DNA of 39,904 bases, from positions 1 through 39,904 of the forward strand of contig CBFFRP010000545.1 of the NCBI GenBank assembly GCA_965644295.1. Direction: 5' to 3'. Origin of the DNA: Paraphysomonas bandaiensis. Its lineage: Eukaryota; Chrysophyceae. The position numbers and the translations under genes were made by a program. A model generated the notes under the pieces. That model made no database searches. It was given only the letters and a program-made list of their open reading frames with translations, and was not told the DNA's origin. This document shows positions 31,462-39,904 of the stretch, piece after piece (the first letter of the stretch is position 1; the number at the start of each line of letters is the position of its first letter).

Positions 31462-33112
31462 CTACACACCATAGTCATCTGAACAAATTGGTACAACCTT
31501 GATGCGCCTTAGCTTTAGAGAGCTTCCTGGCGAGTTGAAAGCTGATCCTGGGTCCCGAGACACAATTTTCAGTTTCGACAATTTCGAGATCTGTATGATA
31601 GACCTAGCGGGAGAAGCGGGGGCGGACCCATGTAAAGACCCATGATGTGAGCCATAGTGAGATCCGTTGAAAGAAAAATCGGTTAGACTAGATACGTTTG
31701 ACACCGCAGCGTGGAAAGGTTCGCATGCGTAATCTGAGTGATGTTCATAAAATTCCCTTTCATCATTTTCTCTGTCTGAATCAGAGCTGACATTCATGCC
31801 CAGTACTCTGAGGCATATTTCTGATTGAGTGTGTTCCTTAGATGACAGGTGAATCACACGAGCATCCTGTGATTTGGTCGACACAGAAGACATAGTAGAG
31901 ACTGACATTGACGATTTCGACGAGGCTTTAGGCAACGGAGGACGGTTAAATGAGGGACTGTTAGGGCATCTGTCGTGAAGATGTGGCTTCGAGTGCTTCG
32001 AGTCCACCCGAGAATTAGCAGCGGCTAGAACCGCTCGATGTAACATATCAGGAGTCACAGGAGATCCCTTCGAGAGAGCTATCGTAGAAGTATGATCAAC
32101 AGCGATACCGTGAGTACGAGGCTGCTTTTTGCGTCTCACTGCTTGCTTCGGATAGTCACTGACAACTTTCGGATCTGCATTATCGGTGATACTTGTTGCA
32201 AGCATATCCGTTTTCTGAATGATTTCACGTTTTCCGTCCACATGAAAGGCCAAAATTTCCCTCACAGTTGCCACTCGTTGTCCACCTTCAACAGACATTC
32301 TGTATTTGCTAAGTCGCCTCCATCGCATATTGCCTCCACATCGACTTCGAATATTCGCTTGCATTCGAATGAGTGGGGAGATAAATGTACTATGTCGCTT
32401 GCAAAACTGATAAAAATCATCGGGTTCGAATTCGTGTAAGGGATGTAAGCCCACCATTTTATACACCCTATTAAAAAATACCATTACATAAAGACATAAA
32501 GACGTAATACATACACATCAATCTGACTATACATGCTAGTAAATAAGAAACTATAACACCAATAGATACACTACTAACAATAACAACACTACATATAATC
32601 ATATCAAATAAATAAAAACTTACTCTTGAAATGTTTTTTTATCTTGTAATTGATTCCCATACAATTCATGTATTAATGAATTGACATCCCGTCTTTGATT
32701 ATGATCACGATAACGTGTTAATAAATCAAAACAAAAATACACTATAATAAAAAACAAACAAAAATCAATTACTAAAGATCATGTATATATATATATACCT
32801 ACCTAATGCCTCTGGATTTAATGTACATATATTCCATATACATATAACAAATTCTCTAAAATCTATACATTCAGTTGTATAATCAAATAATGTAAATACA
32901 CGATATTTTAAATTAGTAAAATCAATATGAAAATTTGTTAATAATAATGATATATATATATAATCAGGACTATCTGTTAACATACATATGAATATATGAT
33001 AGAGTTTGGCTATATCTGATGCTTTGAAACCTAATGATTTAAATTGTTGTTTCCATTGTAATAATTCAGGATGATATGAATATATATTACATTGAAATGA
33101 ACACAATAACAT
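31462..33112 (-). CDS. EF-hand-family protein with long Ser-rich tail
   Basis: Three exons (33112-32803, 32741-32624, 32467-31462) encode 477 residues. The first ~170 residues follow a tandem EF-hand layout that I associate with stramenopile proteins: FREFVICIWNICTLNPEAL, then FDLLTRYRD and LIHELYG. A conserved block follows, FCKRHSTFISPLIRMQANIR and RWRRLSKYRM. The canonical Ca2+-loop Asp/Glu pattern is poor, so Ca2+ binding is doubtful. The remaining ~250 residues are Ser/His-rich and probably disordered, with GSHYGSHHGSLHGS and a basic end. The role is unknown; regulatory or scaffolding is a guess. Codons go from almost purely AT-ending in exon 1 to balanced at the end of exon 3. Confidence 0.7.
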
Positions 33113-33746
33113 GAATAGTTGAATTATAGTTATATATAGAAGAGGTTAGTTTAATGTATGTATGTATGTATGTATGTGTATATATGACAAGCTCCTCTAT
33201 ATATCTATATATATATATGTATATGTATGTATAGGTAGGTGTATCATATGAAATATCTCATAAGATATCATCATATTCTTTAAACGTAATTTTAGAAGGG
33301 AAATTCCCGCCTTATAGAAGATACAGACAATATCATAGAATACACTTCATACTTTATATATATATATTCACTTACTTTTTCTTTAGTCACTTCAACTAAT
33401 TCCGTTTCATGTAACCAATCATATCTCTTGAAATAATAAATAGAATATCACTTCGTATCTTTAAGAATCATATGTATTTTCAGTTTTTCTTATCATTTAC
33501 TGAAAAAAAAAGCAGTTACAGATCAGCCGTTTATTAAACTGTCATCTCACATTACATACATATATGTAGAGAAGACAGAGGCTTTTAATAGTATATGCAG
33601 TGGTAGAATGCAATAAAGGTGTAATTTCTTTAAATGAAATAGTCTTGTTGTAGTATTGACGTAATATTTTGTGGAATTGATTGAAATTATTTCATTTATT
33701 TCTATATTTGAGTCCAATCAGTGATATCTACAGATTAATAGTAATA
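33113..33746. promoter_or_regulatory. Divergent promoter region with short TATG tract
   Basis: This gap lies between two head-to-head genes. It contains about six TATG units (33154-33178), TA-rich runs near 33200-33230 and 33356, and TGAT repeats that continue into the first intron of the plus-strand gene. No frame of note. Confidence 0.5.
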
Positions 33747-36325
33747 ATGGCAGCCGATCTCCAATATATGTTTACACAACCACGTGATAAAAGCGCATCG
33801 AGGGTATGTATATTCTTACTGTATAGTATGAATTATTGATTGATTGATTGATTACAGGTTGCATCATCTTTCGTACCATCGAAAACAACTGGAGAGGATG
33901 GAAAGTTGTATATGCTTGCCGACAAGGAAGATGCAGCCAAATTCAAAACATTATCAGATGAAGAGATACAAGAAGAACAAAGAGTGAGTGAGAAAATGAA
34001 GGAATCGATATTGGCTAATTCGAAAAATCGAGCAAAAATTGATTCACATGGATTTCCTAGGAAAGAGTCGCCCCAGAAAACTGTTCCCAAGAAACAACCA
34101 AAGAAACGTCAGTCATCTACATCACATCATCAAACCTCAGATATGGGTTCTACACATATGGACAGTGCTCTGCTAAATGAGACTGCGAAAGCTGTGACGA
34201 AAACAATCGGTGAAGATGATGATCGGGATACATCTATGGGTCCTCCTGAAGATAAACTTCTTCGTACGGTGTCTACAATGCAGGAAAAATATGCAGAAAA
34301 TTTGAAAATAATCGAAAAACTCTTTAAAGAGCGTCAGGAAATGGAGAAACGTCTTGAATACGTTGAAAAGCAGTTGAAACAAAGTCGTCGAAGCAATAAC
34401 CTCCACAAGAAACTCAGACAAGCTCAAACAATGAGTGCAGCTAGTGCATCCCGTGAGGGATTTTCTGTGAGCCAACCGAAAGAAACTGAACGATTAAATA
34501 AAACTGCTCCTGTAGGAGATCTAAATGAACTCCTAGGAGGAGGTGATGAGTGTTTTCCTGATACAGGGGCAAATAATGCGAATGGAATGAGTTTTTTACC
34601 TCCCATGGGAGGAGACGAATGTCTTCCAGGTGATGAGGAAACAGAAACTGCCACGGCTGCACCGCCACCTGGCTATAATGACTCTTCTGTAACAAGTGGT
34701 ATGACGGAAACATCGGCGAAAAACGCGCATCCTGCTTTGCAAGAAAGCATAAGGAGCAATAACAAGTACAGCGATGAGCCGGCGAGTATAGATATAGGTG
34801 ATTCGAGTGTCGTGTTGCAGTAGTATATATATGACATTGTTTATAAGTTTAAGTGTATACATATTTAATTATGCCAATTAGAACCACAGATTCGTCCAAC
34901 TAGTGCCCGATCACCTGCCCCTCCAGAAATACGTAAAAAGAAGACTACCAGACCGATGTCTGCCAATAACTTAACATTTTCTCATACCCGTAGTCAACCG
35001 TCTCCGGCAGTAACAGCCCAAATGGACAGGTAAATGTCGTTATATTATAGTTCTGTCTTGTATCGCTTATGTATAGTATTCGCTTGTTCATGTACCAGTG
35101 ATATGTATGCAACAGAGTACACGTACTGTTAGGAAACGATCCGTTGTTTAGAAGTATTTATTCTCTTTTTCCGTGTACGTTAGGTTTCATCATAAGCGAG
35201 TGGAGATTGAAGAAGAGAAACAGCAGCGTTTATTAGAGAAGAAAATAGCAGAAGATATTGAGTTCGAAAAAGAGCACATGAAGTATTTAGAAGAGGATGC
35301 AAAAAGGAAGGAAAAGCAGCAACGTTTTTTAAATCGAATTAGAAAGTCTGCTGATACATACCGTGAGTGGAGCGATATTAAACGAGAAGATGAAGAAAAG
35401 CGAAAAAGACATGAGAAACGTAGGGAACATCACTTTCAAAAGTGGTTGGAAGACCAGAAGAAAGCCGAGGACAGAAGAAACGAAGCCCACCCACTTCCGT
35501 CCAACTTCAAAGCGGAAGATCCTGTAAAGGTAACATGGTGTACTTTTTTACATTTTTCTCATATTGTATACTTTAGGTGAAGAATTACCTTGAGACACAA
35601 AGGGAAAAATGGGATAAAATATGTGCTGAAGAAGAAGCTAAACGTAAAGCCCGTGAAAAGCTGAGAAAGGTTCTTGAGAGAAAGTTTCGTAGAAATCGCG
35701 AGAAAGCTCGTAAGGAATGGTTAAGGCAAGAAAAACTTAGAAAAGAGGCTGAAGCGAAAGCATTGCAGGAAGAAGCGGAAGAGCGTGAAAAGCAGTACAA
35801 TGAAATAACTCAAAGAGCTAAAGCCGAGCGAGATCGAGTGGAAGCTCTTGAACGAATTCGTCAACAAGAGAGTCAAAGACGAAGGGAAATAGTCACTAAA
35901 AAAGAAGCTGCTGCTCGGGAAGAAGAAAGAAAAAGAGAGAGAGAAAAGTTATTAGAAGAGCGAAAAGAGCGCGCGCTTGAAAAGCAGCGAAAGGTTGAAG
36001 CAGAGAAACGGAAGAAGGAAGCGCTGAAAAAAATACTTCACGGCAGTGTACCTGAATCGTCTCTTCACTGGACGCAAGCAGCCACGAAAAGAGCCGAAAC
36101 GGTAAGAACTTCTCTACATGCATTGTATTTGAGCACATTATAGAAAACGGTAGTAATATTATGTTTCAGGTTCGAAAGTCTCTTGAGAAAAAAGCAATAG
36201 AAGAAAAACGGAAGGAAGAAGAAGAGGAAGAATATGAAAGAAAGAAAAAACAGAAGCAACAGGTTCCACAGAAGGAAAAGCCATTTAGTTTAAAAGATTT
36301 TCTTAGAAGTCAGCATAGTCTATGA
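33747..36325 (+). CDS. Long coiled-coil protein, MAP7/trichohyalin-like composition
   Basis: Six exons (33747-33803, 33858-34797, 34882-35029, 35184-35529, 35577-36101, 36170-36325) encode 723 residues. A short N-terminus (MAADLQYMFTQPRDKSASR) precedes a Ser/Lys-rich part. A first coiled coil at about 130-190 contains IIEKLFKERQEMEKRLEYVE. A Gly/Pro/Glu low-complexity region follows with two DECFP/DECLP motifs. From about 385 to the end is a nearly continuous Glu/Lys/Arg single-helix or coiled-coil region, ending FSLKDFLRSQHSL. Such proteins often bind microtubules or cilia, but no specific domain supports that here. Exon 2 ends at 34797; reading on would hit an immediate TAG, and the phase-1 splice to 34882 restores a frame. 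The early AT bias is not evident. Confidence 0.72.
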
Positions 36326-36780
36326 AATTCAACAGGCGAATATTTTTCTCATAGTTATTAATATATACTTTTCTATAGCTCATACTTATTATATAGATTA
36401 CTAAGGTATCTATTTCTTTATTTGTTGGAGCAACTGATTGTATCTTGTATTCGATTAGAGGATATATATTCAGCTAGGCAGCATATCTACCTTAAACGAT
36501 ATACAGTACAACAATAAAATTTTGCAGCATGTAATATTTCCGTTATAGTGAGAAAGATTGCGATGCTCGAAATTTACAATAGAAGAAAAATAAATAACAC
36601 CATATTCACGACTTCATGAAATGGGTACGTCAGTGCGTATAGAGCAAAATATTATTAGATATAAACACTAATCCTTAACGTAAATAATACGTACAGCTAT
36701 CATAATAAGAAACGAGTAGAGGTAAGCCTTTGCACACTCTCCAACCTCCTATCTACTTCCATCTATATACCAAAATAGGA
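36326..36780. other. Convergent gap, no gene seen
   Basis: This AT-rich shared 3' flank lies between the coiled-coil and ZIP-like genes. AATAAA-like signals are present on the plus strand (near 36515). There are no arrays, RNA genes or credible frames. Confidence 0.5.
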
Positions 36781-37701
36781 TTACTGCGGGCCACCATCAA
36801 CTTGTTCCCTTCCCATGCATAGTGCTGCATCGTCTTCCTTTGCTACCACCATTAAACTCCATATAAACATCATTGATCCGAAGCAAGACCCTATACTAAC
36901 TGTGTTACCAAACCTTGAAAATGCGTATGTCCCAGACTGGATGCTTTGCGGAAGAAGCGTCACTGTGGCACTATAAAACATTACTGATGCCGATGCACTC
37001 GCCAGAGTTGATGACATTGAATTACTAGCTGACGAAGATAAGACAAACCCTGTGTACATTCCAAGTGGAAGTAGAACAGCGTACGATAAAATCGAGAACC
37101 AGCTCACATATTTGTCTCTTGCCCCCCTTTCAAGATTCAGTCCAAGAGTCGATGTTCCAGCTATACGTAGTGCACCATATGATAGACATGTATATATACC
37201 TACCCACGGTATGATGCCTATGTACATGCCAACCACAAAAGGAGCAAAGGACAGCCCACTATACAAGAGTAATGCACTCTGATAATCATTTGAACCATCA
37301 AAAAGTGATGGATACAAAACTTCTTCAATCTTTTCTACACGTTCATCATCAGATGGTAATGTAACAGCAGATATACTTTGAAACCAACATGATAATGCAA
37401 CTTGTAATATATATATACATCCAAATTGTAACATAGCTTTAATACATTGATTATATATTATCTCACACTGTATATCATCCGTTATAAAATATATCATTGA
37501 TATTGCTAAATTATTACATGCTGATGCAATTAATATACCAGCTAAACATGATTTTGTTATAGATATGACACGTATATCCATATTATTTAAGAAAGGATGG
37601 CATAACCCTCCTATAATACACAATACAAATATACAGATAGGGAATATTGATTTAAATAATAGTAGAGTATGATATTGTTGTGTATTGAGTGTATTATTCA
37701 T
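36781..37701 (-). CDS. ZIP-like multi-pass membrane protein
   Basis: One exon encodes 306 residues from ATG 37701, chosen over one at 37812 because the upstream part is promoter-like low-complexity sequence. About eight hydrophobic segments alternate with short loops, as in ZIP (SLC39) metal transporters. LLYSGLSFAPFVVGMYIG lies where ZIP TM4 (H-S-x-x-E-G) would be, LSYGALRIAGTSTLGL where TM5 (H-K-x-x-E) would be, and LSYAVLLPLGMYTG where the TM6 S-x-x-x-P-x-G motif would be. SVMFYSATVTLLP resembles TM7. The metal-binding His and Glu of TM4 and TM5 are absent, so it may not carry zinc or iron, or the fold assignment may be wrong. The first ~300 bp of coding sequence is strongly AT-biased. Confidence 0.6.
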   Translation of the reverse strand: MNNTLNTQQYHTLLLFKSIFPICIFVLCIIGGLCHPFLNNMDIRVISITKSCLAGILIASACNNLAISMIYFITDDIQCEIIYNQCIKAMLQFGCIYILQVALSCWFQSISAVTLPSDDERVEKIEEVLYPSLFDGSNDYQSALLLYSGLSFAPFVVGMYIGIIPWVGIYTCLSYGALRIAGTSTLGLNLERGARDKYVSWFSILSYAVLLPLGMYTGFVLSSSASNSMSSTLASASASVMFYSATVTLLPQSIQSGTYAFSRFGNTVSIGSCFGSMMFIWSLMVVAKEDDAALCMGREQVDGGPQ

Positions 37702-38315
37702 GATGTTTTGATTAATTTGAATGTGTTTGTTTAATGAATTAATGACTCCATGGAGGAGATAGTGGGATGGATGTATATATATGAGGAGATGTGGGTAGCT
37801 AGATATGCACATGTATGTATGTATGTATATATATGTATGTGTATATATGTATGTATATATATATGTATGGCTGCAATATATTAGAAAAAAACAAGAGATT
37901 TTATAATTTCAGTACTATATATATAGGAAATTTATATGTGATAGTAAGAAAATCATGGATTTATAGATAGAAAACCATAAGAATTTCATCCATTTCAGCG
38001 ATAATCAATATCCAAATACATGTATATTGTGTGTGGAGGATGTATGGCACACACTGCTGTGTGGATGTACTGCTACACAGTGTATGTACTGCTATACTAT
38101 ATACTACTGTATATATGTATGGGAGGCAGGTAGTCATACATATGTCGATGTATGTATGTATATATTGAGAGAGCGAGTGGAGTTCTTATATACGTAGAAT
38201 TCCATATATAACACATGCATATATACACATATATATATATACACATCCAGCATATAACAACACACACACATATATATATATTCACATATATCATACACTA
38301 TTATCATATTCAAAT
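37702..38315. promoter_or_regulatory. Divergent promoter region with TATG/TA tracts
   Basis: This is the gap between the ZIP-like and TIM10 starts. It has TATG units at 37811-37827 and again to about 37868, several TA runs, and repeated TGTACTGCT(A/G) segments near 38066-38095. No gene is seen. Confidence 0.5.
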
Positions 38316-38661
38316 ATGAATTTTTTTACTGGTAATTCAACACAACCAACTGGTCCATCACCATTATTTGCAGCTAAAACAGATTTGGAAATGTATACAG
38401 ACATGTTTAACAGGTAACTGAATATACAGTGACAGTTCAATTCAATCCCTCATATATATATATAGAATGTCATCTGTATGTGCGAAAAAATGTATTACGA
38501 AATTTTCTGATTCAGATCTACAAGTTGGTGAAATGACATGCATAGACAGATGTACAGGAAAGTACATGCATGCTCAAGGTATGGTGGGGGATATTTTACA
38601 AGCCTTTGAAAGTCAGCAGCAAGCACAACAACAGGCTGCAGCACAGTTTGCTCCGAAATAA
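38316..38661 (+). CDS. TIM10: Mitochondrial import chaperone TIM10
   Basis: Two exons (38316-38413 and 38466-38661, 52-bp intron) encode 97 residues, the usual size of small TIMs. The twin CX3C motifs are CAKKC (38-42) and CIDRC (58-62), 15 residues apart, and would form two disulphides in the intermembrane space. MFNRMSSVCAKKCI and VGEMTCIDRCTGKYM fit TIM10 better than TIM9, TIM8 or TIM13. TIM10 works with TIM9 in a hexamer that escorts hydrophobic inner- and outer-membrane precursors. The Gln/Ala-rich C-terminus is typical low-complexity sequence. Confidence 0.92.
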
Positions 38662-39254
38662 GTTAGTCGTTCCCGCTTAAGCATTATTGTAGACAGCAGT
38701 AATAATGTGTAATACCCAGAAGCATTTCACGGATTTGCACAACGTTTTTGTTGCCAAATGAACCTGTATGTTCTGCCTTACACACTTACAAACACGACCT
38801 TTTTTAGTGGACAGTAGTCACATTACATTCTCGTTACGACTTATTTCCATTGTGCTCAACATTACTCTTCTCACAATTCTGTGGCTTCGACATTCACCAA
38901 CACTATGACTGTAACACTCTTGCAATATATTCATGTTGATATATTTATATATTTGAAGTGTGTCACCTCCGTCTATTTTTACATTTAGATGTTAGCATGT
39001 CGAATGTTGAGTTCTGCTCTACGTATAACATTTGAAGTGCGTTGCTAACTGGTGTGCAATGTGCAATAGATGAAGCCCACCCGAAGTAGAAAGTGCTCAA
39101 TATAGTTACAGAGGAAGCAACTTCAGTTACTGATGCATGTCTATGAAACCTATATCTGGTTATAAGGTTGCCTAGTTCACATGTTATAAGCGATAATCAG
39201 ATACTATCTCTATCTCTCTTCTATGAATAAATTTTTCATGACCTCGATGTGCAC
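38662..39254. other. 3' flank of TIM10, no gene seen
   Basis: The sequence is AT-rich, with no credible frame, RNA gene or array. Confidence 0.5.
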
Positions 39255-39654
39255 TTATGAAATGGCCACTCTCTAACTCTTGTTCATCATTTGTATTCGT
39301 GTATGATATAGTGTACCTACAACATACAATATGGGGGCATGCTGTAAACATCACATTTTTGAAAGGTAGGGCTAGTACGCGACCGCGTCCAAAACATAAA
39401 CAGAAATGGAAGCGCCCAAGGGTGCTACGATTACTAGGAGTCCAACAAAGACGAACCGAGACTGGAATACCATCCACCGCAAACACGAACCCCACCTCTC
39501 ATTCACGCAGGAATAAAGCACCGGACAGCATGAAACCATCAAGTCCTAGACAAAGACGCCGTCTCCAGCAACTCCATCTATGCCTGACGCCCAAACGATG
39601 CATGGAGACAACATACCTTCCACCACATCACTCACCTCTCAGCACGCACATCTA
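39255..39654. other. GC-richer region of unknown nature adjoining repeat copy B
   Basis: From about 39350 composition becomes more balanced. A plus-strand frame (39257-39658) carries a very basic stretch, RPRPKHKQKWKRPRVLR, and later PSSPRQRRRLQQL. A minus-strand frame (39495-39184) overlaps it. Neither matches a family I know. Next to the dispersed repeat it could be part of a transposable element extending past the window. Confidence 0.3.
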
Positions 39655-39904
39655 CTAGTGCTCGGTACACTACGGACCTTAATGCAGAACCCTGTACCAC
39701 AGATCCTGGTGGAACCGCATCCCAAGGGAGACCCCCTTACAACACGCGCCAGTGAGTCCAAAGACACACGAGCAGGGCAAAACTCACAAACAACTTTAAG
39801 AACGGAAGTGGTTGCACCTTGGTGCTTGCGGCGGCGCACAAGCAGCTTCTGTAGCGTTAAATAGTAGGATACTGGAATTTGTACGGACTAGTTATGGGTA
39901 GAGG
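39655..39904 (-). repeat. Dispersed GC-rich repeat, copy B
   Basis: This is the reverse-complement partner of 26449-26699, running to the end of the window and perhaps beyond. Substitutions and small indels relative to copy A indicate an old duplication rather than a recent one. Frames across it are not conserved between copies. Confidence 0.85.

Noticed and set aside
1-39904. tRNA genes
   Set aside because: I looked for T-loop (GGTTCRA) and A-box patterns by eye; isolated matches such as near 2180 lack a foldable acceptor or anticodon arm.

Overview
The window reads as nuclear DNA of a unicellular eukaryote. It carries a piece of eukaryotic large-subunit rRNA, protein genes split by short GT-AG introns (mostly about 46-70 bp), and genes for mitochondria, proteasome and secretory traffic. 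TAA, TAG and TGA all serve as stops, so the standard code fits. A calcium-dependent protein kinase, an EF-hand family of a type I associate with stramenopiles, and WLRSQDPPCPW-type ankyrin repeats suggest a SAR-like or algal-lineage protist. I cannot name the species.

Layout. Positions 1-1457 are an antisense LSU rRNA segment that stops abruptly against an ankyrin-repeat fragment (1458-1816). Positions 1817-3840 are AT-rich, with two weakly supported minus-strand coding patches. Positions 3841-8427 hold a 1699-bp inverted duplication flanking most of a secreted sulfotransferase-like gene. From there to about 38.7 kb lie 14 recognisable genes, counting that sulfotransferase: sulfotransferase-like 1 (-), NEK-type kinase (+), TRAPPC13 (-), DUF4460/TCAIM-like (+), ATX1-like metallochaperone (-), proteasome beta5 (+), sulfotransferase-like 2 (-), CDPK (+), basic coiled-coil protein (-), SET methyltransferase (+), EF-hand protein (-), long coiled-coil protein (+), ZIP-like membrane protein (-), TIM10 (+). 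The right end holds a dispersed repeat whose inverted partner lies at 26.4 kb.

The most striking feature is the architecture. The 14 genes alternate strand without exception, so every gap is either divergent (shared promoter side) or convergent (shared 3' side). Six of the seven divergent gaps contain a CATA/TATG tetranucleotide array, from about 25 bp to 2.2 kb, usually 60-270 bp from the flanking start codons. No convergent gap has one. In most of the longer genes the early coding sequence is extremely AT-rich at third codon positions and the later part is balanced, giving a compositional sawtooth in phase with gene orientation.

The genes do not form one pathway. They are housekeeping and signalling genes: proteasome, mitochondrial import, TRAPP vesicle tethering, copper handling, Ca2+ signalling and protein methylation. 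Exon boundaries below were derived by hand from reading-frame phase and GT/AG sites, without transcript evidence.
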